The notes: a model not told the origin generated them from the sequence alone. A stretch of 64,000 nucleotides of DNA from Pseudomonadota bacterium (GCA_003247575.1 QJZC01000008.1:1-64000), one strand, 5' to 3'; positions 48,215-57,869 are shown, counted from the first letter of the stretch. Numbers and translations: made by a program.

Positions 48215-49999
48215 CTATTCTCGCAGGCGTAGTCCGAGCTCTCGAAGCTGTGCCGCGTCTACTCGGCTCGGAGACCTCGTGAAGGAGTCCTGCGCGCGTT
48301 GGGTCTTCGGAAACGCGATCACGTCGCGCAGGCTCTGGCCCCCGGCCAGCATCAGAGCGAAGCGATCGAAGCCGAATGCGAAGCCGCCATGTGGTGGAGC
48401 GCCGGCATCCAGGGCGTCGAGCATGAATCCGAAGCGGTCTCGCGCCTCTTGCTCGCTGTAGCCCATGATGGCCAGGATTCTGAGCTGTAGGTCGGAGCGG
48501 TGGTTGCGCAGACTCCCCGAGCCGAGCTCGACACCGTTGAGCACCAGATCATAGTGGGTCGCGATCACCTCGGCAGGGTTCGTGTCGAGCTTGTCGATCT
48601 CGTTTTCGAGCGGAGCCACGAACGGCATGTGCATATAGGTCAGCTTGCCGTCGTCAGTCTGCTCGAAGAGCGGGAACCCTACGACGAAATGTGTGTCCCA
48701 GGGACGGCCATCGTAGCGGTCCAGCCGGGCTCCGAGCTCGAGTCGCAAGCGTCCCAGCACCTCGCACACGACCTTCTCGCGATCGGCTCCGAACAAGATC
48801 ACGTGGCCGGGTTGCAGGCCGGCTCGCTCGCTGATATTGCTGCGCTCGTCGTCGGTCAAGAACTTTGCGATCGGAGATTGCCAGCTTCCATCGGCCGCGA
48901 CGCGCACCCAGGCGAGACCCTTGGCACCGAAGGTCTTCGCAGTCTCTGCCAGTCGGTCTAGATCACCGCGGGTGAGCGCGTCCGCTTCTGGAATGGGCAG
49001 GCCGCGAACCACACCCCCCGAGGCGAGGGCAGCCGAGAAGACCTTGAAGTCGCTCGTTGCCAGCACGTCGGACAGCTCCACGATCTCGAGTTCTATACGT
49101 CGTTCGGGCTTGTCCGAGCCATAGCGAAGCATCGCCTCGCGATAGTCGAGGCGGTCGAAGGGCCGTGCGAGCTCCACGCCGAGCACATCGCGGAATGCGC
49201 GCACGGTGATGTGTTCGAGTAGCTCGAGCACATCGTCCATACCTACGAACGACAGCTCCAGATCGAGCTGGGTGAACTCGAGCTGTCGGTCTGCGCGTTG
49301 GTCCTCGTCGCGAAAGCAGCGCGCGAGCTGAAAGTATCCATCGAAGCCGGCGACCATGAGCATCTGCTTCATGATCTGCGGGGACTGTGGCAGCGCGTAG
49401 AAGCTGCCTGGATGGACGCGGCTAGGCACCAGGAAGTCGCGCGCACCCTCGGGCGTTGCGCGTGCCAGAACCGGTGTCTCGATCTCGATCAATCCACGTT
49501 CGCAGCAGGCTGCCCGGAGCGACTGTGCGAGATCGTGCCGTGTGCGCAACCGGCGCTGCATGACCGGACGTCGCAGGTCGTGGATCCTGTGCTCGAGTCG
49601 CACAGCCTCGTCGATCACCACCTCGTCCTCGATCTCGAACGGCGGAGTCGTAGCCGTGTTGAGGATCCTGAGCTCCTCGGCGAGGACCTCGACCTCGCCG
49701 GTCGGGAGATTCGGATTGACGGCGTCGTTCTCGCGCCTCTCGAGGCGGCCTCGCGCCACCAGCACCCACTCGTTGCGGATGGCCTGGGCTCGCTCGTGCG
49801 CTTCCGGAGCGGTGTCGGGCTTGAAGACGACTTGGACGATTCCGCTCCGATCTCGCAGATCCACGAAGATCACGCCACCGTGATCGCGCCGAGTGCGTAC
49901 CCAGCCGCAGACGGTGACCGTCTCGCCGATGTCGCCGGCGCGCACTTCTCCGCACGCGTGAGTCCGTCGGAGGGCGCCCAATGGGTCGAGGGTAGTCAA
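48215..49999 (-). CDS. aspS: Aspartyl-tRNA synthetase (bacterial type)
   Basis: A class II aminoacyl-tRNA synthetase, about 594 residues. The N-terminal OB domain has VCGWVRTRRDHGGVIFVDLR; the core has PVLARATPEGARDFLVPSR and FYALPQSPQIMKQMLMVAGF (motif 1/2 flanks), FQLARCFRDEDQRADRQLEF (motif 2), and the motif 3 region PPHGGFAFGFDRFALMLAGG. The bacterial GAD insertion is present between them. It charges tRNA-Asp (or both Asp and Asn acceptors). The frame is open far upstream without a good start. Homologues start a few residues before RTH.CGE, so TTG at 49999 or the TTG at 49981 is most likely; the exact start is uncertain. Confidence 0.95.
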   Translation of the reverse strand: MTTLDPLGALRRTHACGEVRAGDIGETVTVCGWVRTRRDHGGVIFVDLRDRSGIVQVVFKPDTAPEAHERAQAIRNEWVLVARGRLERRENDAVNPNLPTGEVEVLAEELRILNTATTPPFEIEDEVVIDEAVRLEHRIHDLRRPVMQRRLRTRHDLAQSLRAACCERGLIEIETPVLARATPEGARDFLVPSRVHPGSFYALPQSPQIMKQMLMVAGFDGYFQLARCFRDEDQRADRQLEFTQLDLELSFVGMDDVLELLEHITVRAFRDVLGVELARPFDRLDYREAMLRYGSDKPERRIELEIVELSDVLATSDFKVFSAALASGGVVRGLPIPEADALTRGDLDRLAETAKTFGAKGLAWVRVAADGSWQSPIAKFLTDDERSNISERAGLQPGHVILFGADREKVVCEVLGRLRLELGARLDRYDGRPWDTHFVVGFPLFEQTDDGKLTYMHMPFVAPLENEIDKLDTNPAEVIATHYDLVLNGVELGSGSLRNHRSDLQLRILAIMGYSEQEARDRFGFMLDALDAGAPPHGGFAFGFDRFALMLAGGQSLRDVIAFPKTQRAQDSFTRSPSRVDAAQLRELGLRLRE

Positions 50000-50236
50000 G
50001 CCGCGCAGGCTAGCAGGGCCTCTCGGTGGGGTCAAAGGGAGTGGTGCTGGCGGCGCATCGCGGCAGCGCGGCCGGAACGTACACAAGAGGTGAGAAATGT
50101 CACAGTCTCCCCATCTGGGCTTCGCTACTCGTCTATACGGGGTTACGCGGGCGCCAGCCTGCACCCGCGCGGGACACCGCCAGGGCAGCCCACAGGACAG
50201 GGCACCCCCCAGGAGACCCGCAGAGGAGGTTCGACC

Positions 50237-50854
50237 ATGCATGAGACACTGCAGCAGGACTCACGACCGAAGGAGTTGCCCACCCACTCGCACCCTGCGG
50301 AGGGTCTGTCACGCGCGTCGCGTCGGGCGGCTCGCCGCTGGCTGGGGATTGCCGGGGTTGCGCTCCTCGCTGGAATCTCCGCAGGGCCCGCGTCTGCCGA
50401 GGACGATCGCGACTCGCAGATTTTGAAGAATGCGCGCGAGGATCGCAGCGTGGCCGACGTCCTGCTGTTCTATGTACCCAATCGAATCTTCGATGTGCTG
50501 GATCTCGTGCGCGCGCGTGTGCGCGTGGGCCCCGGAGTTGCCGTGCGCGCGCGTGCGACAGAGGGGTTGGACGTCGGGCTCGGCTCCTACGCCTCGGTGT
50601 ATGCCGGCCTCCCTGGGCCGCGTCAGGAGGTATCGGTTCCGCTCCCCGTCGGCCTCGAGACCTACACTGGGATCGAACTGGGCCCAGGAGATGCCGAGCT
50701 CGAGGGCGGATCGCCACCGAACTACTCGGTCACGGAGTTCGGGATCAGTGTCCAAGCGGTGTTGGTCGGAATCGACGTGGGAGTGGACCCGTTAGAGGTT
50801 CTGGATCTGGTTGCCGGGCTGCTGTTGATCGACCTACGGAGCGACGACTTCTAG
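50237..50854 (+). CDS. Exported protein of unknown function
   Basis: A 205-residue protein with GAGGAGG before its ATG. A long basic leader precedes the hydrophobic core WLGIAGVALLAGISAGPASA (cleavage before EDDRD). The mature domain reads VADVLLFYVPNRIFDVLDLV, VRVGPGVAVRARATEGLDVG and GSYASVYAGLPGPRQEVS, a beta-rich pattern with alternating residues. I have no family name, though it looks like the small VPNR-type outer-membrane-associated proteins of several phyla. It is divergent from aspS across a 237-bp gap and convergent with a glycosyltransferase gene. Confidence 0.7.
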   Translation: MHETLQQDSRPKELPTHSHPAEGLSRASRRAARRWLGIAGVALLAGISAGPASAEDDRDSQILKNAREDRSVADVLLFYVPNRIFDVLDLVRARVRVGPGVAVRARATEGLDVGLGSYASVYAGLPGPRQEVSVPLPVGLETYTGIELGPGDAELEGGSPPNYSVTEFGISVQAVLVGIDVGVDPLEVLDLVAGLLLIDLRSDDF

Positions 50855-50913
50855 TTGTGATGCATCCGGGGGACGGCGCCTCGCGGCGTGCCCAGGCGGA
50901 CGTCACGCGCAGG

Positions 50914-51993
50914 TCAAACTCCTGCGACGGAACGGTACAGATCGCGAAGTCGTGACGCCGAAGCAGACCACGACAAGATCTCCGCTCGCTTCGATCCACG
51001 CTCGCGCAGATCGTCGGCCAGCTCGCGATCTTCGATCACGCGTTCTAGCCCCGCCCGAAGGGAGTCGACGTCGAGCGCATCGACCATGCACGCCGCGTCC
51101 CCCGCGACTTCCGGCAAGGAAGCGGCCTTCGAGCAGACGACGGGCGTCTCGCAGGCCATCGCTTCGAGAACGGTCAGCCCGAATCCCTCGTACAGGCTAG
51201 GCACAGCAAAGACCTCGGCAGCCGCAATCAGGTCGTTGAGATCATCCAGCGGAATCCTCTCGAGTAGGTGTACGCGTGCTTGCAGGGCGCAGCGTCCGAT
51301 CGCTGCATGCACCTCTTCCGCGCCGTCGCTGGGCCGCCCGATCAAGACTAGATTGACGTTGCTCAGCCGGGCGACGGCTTCGATCAGTCGAGCGAAGTTC
51401 TTGCGCGGGGTCAGAAGCCCGATCGAGAGAACGTAGCGCCCGAAGCGCGCTCGTAGCGCCGCGCGCCGTTCGTCAGCGATGGGGTGAAAGCGGGCTCGGT
51501 CGACGCCCAACGGAACCGGATGGACCCGACTGGGCTCGAGGTCGTACTGCTCGCGTAGCTCCCGCGCGGTAAAATCACTATACGTGACGATGTGGTCCGC
51601 TCGCCGAATGGCTAGCTCGATGCGTTCGCTTCGGTGGGTGTGCCAGTGCTCGCTGACCCAGTGGTGGTTGCGCACCGCATTCAGATCGTGAATCGTGACG
51701 ATCTTAGGAATACGGGGCGTCGCCGGGAGGAACACGCTCATCGAGTGCAGTAACGCGGCGTCGCGCAGAAACCAGCCGTTCAAGGGATCGAGGAGCACAC
51801 GGGTGCACGAATTGGGTGCTGCGCAGTCGAGCACCTGCCCGCGCCGCCAGCGCGAGAAGCGCGAGCACAACGCATAGGTCGTCGTCGGGTCGAGCCGAAC
51901 CAGATGTTCCACGAGATTGCGAATCGCGCCCGGGACTCCGCCGAAGCTCTTTCCCGCACCAGAGCTGACTTCGAGTGCGATCATCCGATTCAT
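50914..51993 (-). CDS. GT4-type glycosyltransferase
   Basis: A 359-residue GT-B glycosyltransferase. SGAGKSFGGVPGAIRNLVEH carries the N-terminal glycine-rich loop, IVTYSDFTARELREQY the middle, and the C-terminal donor-binding lobe has YVLSIGLLTPRKNFARLIEA, NLVLIGRP, and PSLYEGFGLTVLEAMACETP with the E-x7-E motif. It transfers a nucleotide-activated sugar, probably to a surface polysaccharide or lipid-linked oligosaccharide; donor and acceptor are unknown. ATG 51993 has AGCGGGG upstream; ATG 51984 is possible. It is an isolated gene, not in a polysaccharide cluster. Confidence 0.92.
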   Translation of the reverse strand: MNRMIALEVSSGAGKSFGGVPGAIRNLVEHLVRLDPTTTYALCSRFSRWRRGQVLDCAAPNSCTRVLLDPLNGWFLRDAALLHSMSVFLPATPRIPKIVTIHDLNAVRNHHWVSEHWHTHRSERIELAIRRADHIVTYSDFTARELREQYDLEPSRVHPVPLGVDRARFHPIADERRAALRARFGRYVLSIGLLTPRKNFARLIEAVARLSNVNLVLIGRPSDGAEEVHAAIGRCALQARVHLLERIPLDDLNDLIAAAEVFAVPSLYEGFGLTVLEAMACETPVVCSKAASLPEVAGDAACMVDALDVDSLRAGLERVIEDRELADDLRERGSKRAEILSWSASASRLRDLYRSVAGV

Positions 51994-52184
51994 CCCCGCT
52001 GCCCAAGGCCGCTCGATAAGCGCTACGAGGAGTCTACGATGTCCTCGTAGCTCGGCAGACGAAACCACTAGTGTGCAGGGAGAACGGAGTCAAGGCCCGC
52101 GGTGCGCAGACCTGTGCGTGCTCGACCCGGCGACCTCGGAGGCGGGTCGTCGTCCGGTCGAAGCGCTGGATCGGGTGGAGTCGT

Positions 52185-52211
52185 GGCTCGGGTCCGTACC
52201 GGACCCGAGCC
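52185..52211 (-). terminator. Perfect hairpin after the DHOR-type gene
   Basis: GGCTCGGGTCCG (52185-52196) and CGGACCCGAGCC (52200-52211) form a 12-bp perfect stem with a 3-nt loop, eight bases beyond the stop of the leftward di-haem gene. No T-run follows on that strand, so it may be a 3'-end stabiliser as well as a terminator. Confidence 0.5.
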
Positions 52212-52219
52212 GGACCCGA

Positions 52220-53896
52220 TCACCGGTTTTCGGGGGAGGCGGCTGGCTGCCCGTCAGGAAAGAAGAGAACCAGATTGTTCAGGAAGGCGAGCACGTCGTC
52301 CTGATCCGCGGTTCCGAGCGCACGAAAGCTGTCCCTCGAATCCGCAGCCTCGCCTCCGTGCTCGAGGATGGCCTCCTCGATCGTGGTCGCGCGCCCATCG
52401 TGTAGGTATGGCGCGCTGCTCCCGACTCCCCAGAGGGGCTCGGTGAGGAAGACCGACGGAGGAATCACGACCGAAGGATCGAGCGGCTCGGGTTGGGCAA
52501 TGGATTCCGCCAGCGCCTGTCCCATCTCGTGACGCTTCAGGTCGGAGAAAGCGCGCACGAGCGCGCCGCCATTGGGGCTGCTCTCGAGAGGACCAAGACG
52601 GCGCACCACCCGGTTTCCGATGCGGATGCTGATCCTGCCGAAGTTGAAGCTCAGGCTGGCATCGATGACGTTGTTCGGTTGATCGCGCGTGATATCGAAG
52701 GTGAGTGGCGCCGCAGGGTCTACGAGCAGCGGGAAGCTCGGATCCCGGCCGAAGTCGACACGGAACTCGGGATTCGGGCTCGGCTCGGCGAACGTCGTGC
52801 GGTCGAGTTCCAACGTGGGCCGATGGCAGTCCGCGCAGCCGATGTCCGCGAACAGGCCCGCTCCACGGTTGATTTGAGCGCGTTCTGCGTCGCTGAGCGA
52901 TGGAATGCCGAATCTCTGAATGGCGTCGGTGCCCGCAACACCCAGTCGCATCAGCTCGTCGAAGAGGTCATCGAGCTCGAGTAGCGACACCGGTCTCGGC
53001 TGTGATGCAAGATACACAGTCATCGCGGACACGTCCTGCACGGTGATCTCGTCCGCGACCCCGTCGAAGTCGCCGTCTACGCCCGGCCCGACGAGCTCGG
53101 TCGGAGTCATTCCGAGTGCGTTGTGAAAGGCGACGGCGTTGAAGACACGCAATGCCGCCACCGTACCCTTCCAGCCAAACGCCTTCACCACGAGATCGGC
53201 GTCCACTCCCTGCACTCCCGAAGTGTCGATCATCGGGTCTGGGCAACCCATCGGAGTGACCGTGATGCTCCCGAAGCTCACTCCCTTGCTCGCGAGAGGC
53301 TGAGTGACCGTCTGCATCTGCGCGCAGGCCGAGTCTACGGCGCTATCTCGGATGGCGACGAGGTCCCTCGTCATCTCCTCGGCCGCAAGCTGGATGCCTC
53401 CCGGCGCAAACAGGTGCGGCGGGTTTCGATTCAGAAAGTTCTTCGGATCTGCGAGTCCTCGCACACCGACGACATCCGAGATGATATTGGAGACCGCCAG
53501 GCCTGGACCATCGCCGCCCCCTCCGATTTGAGCGCCAGGATGGCACTCGGTGCAGCCTCCGGCACTCGGTCCATCGGTGCGTTTGGGCATGATTCGCGCG
53601 TACTCGTCCAGGTCGAAGCGGGGTGTGCGGGTGAATCGTTGGCCTTGGCCTACATCCGCACCGACTCCGTCGACCGCGGTGAAAGTGCTCTCGAACAACT
53701 CGTCGCCGCAGTCGAAGATCTTCAGGAAGTCGCGCGCCGCGACATCTTCATCGCAGTGCTCGATCACTCCTGGCGCATTGTCTGCGACATCGCGCAGCTG
53801 ATCCGGATCGTTGACTCCCGCAGTCGCCAAACTCCAAGGAGCTGCAGAGCTACCTGCAGCAACTAGAGTAAATACAGCACAGTTACGAAATAGCAT
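52220..53896 (-). CDS. Di-haem oxidoreductase (DHOR-type) periplasmic c-type cytochrome
   Basis: A 558-residue exported protein (signal peptide ending near SLATAGV). Two haem c attachment motifs are CTECH (about residue 113) and CADCH (about 348). The C-terminal GSSAPYLHDGRATTIEEAIL followed by EHGGEA is the hallmark of the cytochrome c peroxidase/DHOR (PF06537-like) family, in which one haem acts as electron entry and the other as the active site. Its substrate is not known. It is monocistronic, followed by a strong hairpin. It shares the broad two-haem plan with the propeller lipoproteins at 6.2 and 60 kb but is not a duplicate of them. Confidence 0.9.
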   Translation of the reverse strand: MLFRNCAVFTLVAAGSSAAPWSLATAGVNDPDQLRDVADNAPGVIEHCDEDVAARDFLKIFDCGDELFESTFTAVDGVGADVGQGQRFTRTPRFDLDEYARIMPKRTDGPSAGGCTECHPGAQIGGGGDGPGLAVSNIISDVVGVRGLADPKNFLNRNPPHLFAPGGIQLAAEEMTRDLVAIRDSAVDSACAQMQTVTQPLASKGVSFGSITVTPMGCPDPMIDTSGVQGVDADLVVKAFGWKGTVAALRVFNAVAFHNALGMTPTELVGPGVDGDFDGVADEITVQDVSAMTVYLASQPRPVSLLELDDLFDELMRLGVAGTDAIQRFGIPSLSDAERAQINRGAGLFADIGCADCHRPTLELDRTTFAEPSPNPEFRVDFGRDPSFPLLVDPAAPLTFDITRDQPNNVIDASLSFNFGRISIRIGNRVVRRLGPLESSPNGGALVRAFSDLKRHEMGQALAESIAQPEPLDPSVVIPPSVFLTEPLWGVGSSAPYLHDGRATTIEEAILEHGGEAADSRDSFRALGTADQDDVLAFLNNLVLFFPDGQPAASPENR

Positions 53897-54335
53897 CGCC
53901 AGTCCCCTATCAGTTCCCCAACAGCCCCGTCGAGGTCCGACCTGGCATCCCCAGTAGCCAGAGTTCCGCGTCCAAGACGCGTCAGAGACCCCTTCGATCG
54001 ATGCTATGACTATATAGGCTGGCCAGGCGGGGGTGTTGCGCCGTATCTAAAATGCTGATTAGAATCGCAATAGAGACACAGTGTTGTTTTGTTCACTCGA
54101 TCAACGCGAGGGAGGGTCGCTCGCGTGCTCGGTGCATCAGGGCCTCAGGTGAGTCGCGCGAAGCTTGCGGGTGACTTCCCCGTGAGACACCGATCAGTGG
54201 AGAATTCCCTGGAGGGAGCGGCTCGGCGGCTTTCGGGTCGGCTGGCACTGGATGGGGCCGAGTTCCGCCGTGGTTGCAGCTTGCCTGAGGCTTCGCTTGG
54301 TCGCGCTCCCGCGCGGGCCCGCGTATGCTCCGGTC
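53897..54335. other. Intergenic region, locally AT-rich
   Basis: This 439-bp region between the divergent DHOR-type and thioesterase genes has an AT-rich section (about 54000-54100) with TATATA and TTGTTTTGTT stretches where promoters may lie. No hairpin of note, palindrome or RNA gene was found. Confidence 0.4.
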
Positions 54336-54773
54336 ATGCCAAGGAAAGAGTTCCAGCTGAGTCACCGAATTCGCGTGCGATGGAGCGAGGTCGATCCGCA
54401 GGGGATCGTCTTCAACGCACACTACTTGACCTACTTCGACGTCGCGGCGGCAGAGTACTGGCGCGCACTCGGCGAGAGCTACCCAGAGAGCTTCCATCGC
54501 CACTCCATCGACACGTTCGTGGTCAAGGCTACGCTCGAGTACCATCGCTCTGCGCACTATGACGACGAGCTGGAAGTCTGCGCTCGTGTCGTGCGCATCG
54601 GGCGGACGAGTCTGTCCTTTGCGCTCGAGATCCACCGGGGAACCGACCATCTTCTGAGTGGCGAGCTGATCTACGTGATCGGCAATCTAGAGACGCAGGC
54701 GCCCGTGCGGGTGCCGGACTGGCTGCGACGGGCGATCGCCGCCTACGAGGTGACTCCGCCCGAAGGGGTCTGA
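54336..54773 (+). CDS. Hotdog-fold acyl-CoA thioesterase (4HBT, YbgC/FadM-like)
   Basis: A 145-residue protein with the 4HBT signature RWSEVDPQGIVFNAHYLTYF, where the Asp is the catalytic base, followed by AAAEYWRALG and VVKATLEYHRSAHYDDELEV. It should hydrolyse acyl-CoA or acyl-ACP thioesters. ATG 54336 gives the normal family length; the frame is open 84 bp further up but this part is unlike the family. The methionyl-tRNA synthetase gene follows 64 bp downstream on the same strand. Confidence 0.9.
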   Translation: MPRKEFQLSHRIRVRWSEVDPQGIVFNAHYLTYFDVAAAEYWRALGESYPESFHRHSIDTFVVKATLEYHRSAHYDDELEVCARVVRIGRTSLSFALEIHRGTDHLLSGELIYVIGNLETQAPVRVPDWLRRAIAAYEVTPPEGV

Positions 54774-54837
54774 GGCGTGGGCGCGCATGCGAAGGGAAGC
54801 GATCGCAGACCGGAAGCAATCGAGGGGGGGGAGAGTG

Positions 54838-56541
54838 ATGCAACGGGTGCTGATCACGAGTGCGCTGCCCTACATCAATGGAGTGAAACATCTCGGAAAT
54901 CTGATTGGTTCGATGCTTCCGGCAGACGTCTATGCACGATTTCTGCGCTTGCGGGGGCAGGACGTGCTCTATATCTGCGCGACCGACGAGCACGGAACCC
55001 CCGCCGAGCTGGCAGCGCTCGAGGCTGGGCTCGACGTCGCGGACTACTGCAGTCAGCAGCACGATCTGCAGGCATCGATCTACGAGCGATTCCATCTGTC
55101 CTTCGATCACTTCGGGCGGAGCTCGTCGCCACAGAACGCTGCTCTCACCCAGCACTTCTGTCGAAAGCTGAGTGAGTCGGGATTCATAGAAGAACGTATC
55201 GTGCGGCAAGTCTATTCCAATGCTGACCAGCGCTACCTGCCCGATCGATACATCGTGGGCACGTGTCCCCACTGCGGCTATGAGCGTGCGCGTGGGGACC
55301 AATGCGAGAGCTGTACGCGGGTGCTCGACCCTCTGGACCTGATCGCTCCCCGCTCGGCACTTTCTGGGAGTTGCGACCTAGAGGAGCGCGAATCCCGCCA
55401 TCTGTTCCTGAGGCAATCTGCCTTCGCGGAACGACTGCGCGCATGGATCGACGACCACCCGGAGTGGCCGGTGCTGGTGCGGTCGATCGCGTACAAATGG
55501 TTGGACGAGGGGCTCCTCGATCGGTGTATCACGCGCGATCTGCGCTGGGGGGTGCCGGTCGATCGCGAGGGATTCGAGGGAAAGGTCTTCTACGTGTGGT
55601 TCGACGCACCCATCTCGTACATCGCGGCGACACGAGAGTGGGCGGATCGAGCTCCCCAGTCGCGAGACTGGAAGCGATGGTGGCAAGCTGGAGAGGGTGT
55701 TCGGTACGTGCAGTTTCTGGCAAAGGACAACGTGCCCTTCCACACTGTGAGCTTTCCCTGCACGATCCTGGGGTCCGGCGAGGAGTGGAAGCTGGCGGAC
55801 TACATCAAGGGGTTCAACTGGCTTACGTACTATGGTGGAAAGTTCTCGACCAGCGAGAAGCGTGGCATCTTCATGGACGCGGCTCTCGACGAGTTCCCAG
55901 CAGACTACTATCGCTACTGGCTGCTCGCGAATGCACCCGAGAGTGATGACGCCAGCTTTACCTGGGCTGCGTTCGCCCAGGCGATCAACAAAGATCTCGC
56001 GGACGTACTCGGGAACTTCGTCAATCGCTGTCTTCGCTTTGCGAAGAGCCGCTTCGGCGAACGGGTACCCGAGGGAGGCGCGCCCGGGAAGTTGGAAGAC
56101 GAGCTCGCTGCCGACCTCGAGCGTTCACTGGCGAGCTACACGCACTGCCTGGAGCAGCTCCAGTTTCGGCGTGCGCTAGCGGATCTTCGCTCGATCTGGA
56201 CCCTCGGCAACGCGTATATGGATCGCGCAGCGCCTTGGGCAACCATCAAGACCGACCGCGACGCGGCTGCCCTCGCGCTCCGCACCGCCATCAACCTCAT
56301 GCGAGTGATCGCCATCGTCTCGGAGCCGGTGATCCCGAAGATCGCCAAGCTCCTTGCGGACACCCTCGAATTGGGGACCACGCGGCGAGGCTGGCCCGAC
56401 CCCTTCACGCGCGGTGTGCTCGAGGCTCTGCCGCCAGGCCACGCCTTCCGCGCGCCACCGATTCTGGTCGAGAAGATCGATGACGAGGTGGTCGCGAGTT
56501 TGATCGAGCGCTACGGGGGAGCGGAGTTGGACCCTCTCTGA
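54838..56541 (+). CDS. metG: Methionyl-tRNA synthetase
   Basis: A 567-residue class I aminoacyl-tRNA synthetase that charges initiator and elongator tRNA-Met. The HIGH-like motif is HLGN (residues 19-22, in INGVKHLGNL). The Zn-binding knuckle CPHCGYERARGDQCESC is at about 142. The KMSKS loop reads KFSTS (in YYGGKFSTSEKRGIF), a variant known in some MetRS subgroups. The anticodon-binding helical domain is present; the C-terminal tRNA-binding (EMAP) domain of E. coli MetG is missing, as in many bacteria. ATG 54838 sits behind GGGGGGAGAG. It follows the thioesterase gene. Confidence 0.95.
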   Translation: MQRVLITSALPYINGVKHLGNLIGSMLPADVYARFLRLRGQDVLYICATDEHGTPAELAALEAGLDVADYCSQQHDLQASIYERFHLSFDHFGRSSSPQNAALTQHFCRKLSESGFIEERIVRQVYSNADQRYLPDRYIVGTCPHCGYERARGDQCESCTRVLDPLDLIAPRSALSGSCDLEERESRHLFLRQSAFAERLRAWIDDHPEWPVLVRSIAYKWLDEGLLDRCITRDLRWGVPVDREGFEGKVFYVWFDAPISYIAATREWADRAPQSRDWKRWWQAGEGVRYVQFLAKDNVPFHTVSFPCTILGSGEEWKLADYIKGFNWLTYYGGKFSTSEKRGIFMDAALDEFPADYYRYWLLANAPESDDASFTWAAFAQAINKDLADVLGNFVNRCLRFAKSRFGERVPEGGAPGKLEDELAADLERSLASYTHCLEQLQFRRALADLRSIWTLGNAYMDRAAPWATIKTDRDAAALALRTAINLMRVIAIVSEPVIPKIAKLLADTLELGTTRRGWPDPFTRGVLEALPPGHAFRAPPILVEKIDDEVVASLIERYGGAELDPL

Positions 56542-56553
56542 GTGCAAGAGCTC

Positions 56554-57351
56554 TCAGAGCGTGCCGAAGCGACGTAGCTCGCGAATCAGGTGGGGCTGGT
56601 CGCTGTAGCCGAGGCGCGCGGCCAGCTGGGCGGGCTTGTCGCCGCGGGCGAGGGCGCGCCTTGCCGTATCGTAGCGGACGACTTGCGCGTACATCTTCGG
56701 AGTGCAGCCGACATGCTGTCGAAACGCTCGCTCGAGCCGCTTCAGCCCGACGAATTGTGCCGTTGCAAGTCGAGCGATCGAGATCGAACCCTGTGCCCGG
56801 TGGATCGACAGGAGTGCGCGATCGACGAAATGGGGTGGTGGATCGCAGTCCGCGCGTTCGAGGAGCAGTTGGGCGAGCTGCCGCTGCAGGTTGCGCAGGG
56901 AACCCGCGGCACCCAGCTGCTCGTACACAGACTCGGGTCGCCCGATCAGAGCGTGCAACGGGAGAGCAGAGTTCGCGAGTTCCGAGGCGTCGAGCCCGAA
57001 CAGACGCCGGAGCCGGCCCGGTCGGAAATTGAAGGCCATCTGCAGCTTCGGAGGCCCTCCACCGGCTTGGATCGGCCGCGTCTTGAAGCCGAAGACTTCC
57101 GCTTGGCAATGGCCGCTCTCGAGATCGATCGACACGATCAGGTCTGCGCCGCGCGGGTCGGGAAGTACGGTGACCTCGGCAGAATCACGAGCGGGGCCGA
57201 TTGGATCGCAGGAGAACGCCACGCTCTGCACCACCCCAAGCAAGGTGGGCGGGGCGGCGGCCTCCCAGTAGCTCGCGCGAGCCTCGGCGTCCGAGCGACT
57301 CGCTTGGAGGGAAGGCCAGTGCAAAGGTGGGGACCTGCGGACCGGGATCAC
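56554..57351 (-). CDS. AraC-family transcriptional regulator
   Basis: A 265-residue protein starting at GTG. The C-terminal 100 residues hold two helix-turn-helix units: ISIARLATAQFVGLKRLERA followed by FRQHVGCTPKMYAQVVRYDT, and ALARGDKPAQLAARLGYSDQ followed by PHLIRELRRF, which matches the AraC/XylS DNA-binding domain. The first 160 residues resemble DUF6597-type N-terminal sensor domains (YWEAAAPPTLLGVVQSVAFS), with unknown ligand. It ends 12 bp from the metG stop in convergent orientation and diverges from the VOC gene at 57462, which may be its target. Confidence 0.88.
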   Translation of the reverse strand: MIPVRRSPPLHWPSLQASRSDAEARASYWEAAAPPTLLGVVQSVAFSCDPIGPARDSAEVTVLPDPRGADLIVSIDLESGHCQAEVFGFKTRPIQAGGGPPKLQMAFNFRPGRLRRLFGLDASELANSALPLHALIGRPESVYEQLGAAGSLRNLQRQLAQLLLERADCDPPPHFVDRALLSIHRAQGSISIARLATAQFVGLKRLERAFRQHVGCTPKMYAQVVRYDTARRALARGDKPAQLAARLGYSDQPHLIRELRRFGTL

Positions 57352-57461
57352 CCGGTTAGCATCTCACCCTGTCGATTTCTTTCAAGCCCCGCGAGAGGCC
57401 CGCGAGCGAAGCTCACGCTCGTCGGCGTGAGATGCGCCTCGTGCACCACACTGGGAGACCT

Positions 57462-57869
57462 ATGACCAAGATGGAGCCTCGACTGAGCCTGATCACCCTT
57501 GGAGTTGCGGATCTGGATCGAGCGATTCGCTTCTACCGCGAGGGCCTGGGATTGCCACAGCGAGAGAGCCCGCCCTCGATTGCGTTCTTCGAGACCCGCG
57601 GCACCTGGCTCTCTCTCTACGCTCGCAAGAGCCTGGCGGAGGACGCGCAGCTCGCCAACACCGGTGAGGGATGGGGCGGATTCAGCATCGCCCACAACGT
57701 TCGCACAGAGGAGGAGGTGCAACCCCTGATCGATCGCGCCGTGGAGAGCGGAGGTACACTCGTCAAGCCCGCCCAGCGCGCCGACTGGGGAGGATGGTCG
57801 GGCTACTTCCTCGATCCCGACGGATTTCTATGGGAGGTTGCGCACAACCCTTACTTCTGGATCGAGTAG
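57462..57869 (+). CDS. VOC-family (glyoxalase/dioxygenase-like) protein
   Basis: A 135-residue protein with two beta-alpha-beta-beta-beta modules: LSLITLGVADLDRAIRFYRE followed by GLGL, and AVESGGTLVKPAQRADWGGW followed by SGYFLDPDGFLWEVAHNPYF, which has the late metal-ligand Glu of vicinal-oxygen-chelate enzymes. Small VOC proteins may be glyoxalases, dioxygenases or antibiotic-binding proteins; the N-terminal ligand is not certain here. ATG 57462 has GGGAGA upstream. The gene is divergent from the AraC-type regulator (110-bp gap) and convergent with the GH6 gene. Confidence 0.9.
   Translation: MTKMEPRLSLITLGVADLDRAIRFYREGLGLPQRESPPSIAFFETRGTWLSLYARKSLAEDAQLANTGEGWGGFSIAHNVRTEEEVQPLIDRAVESGGTLVKPAQRADWGGWSGYFLDPDGFLWEVAHNPYFWIE

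Noticed and set aside
49298-50236. Extended N-terminus of the exported protein that starts at 50237, in the rightward frame open from 49298
   Set aside because: This stretch is antisense to aspS and has no protein-like features; the ATG at 50237 has a strong ribosome site and starts a signal peptide.
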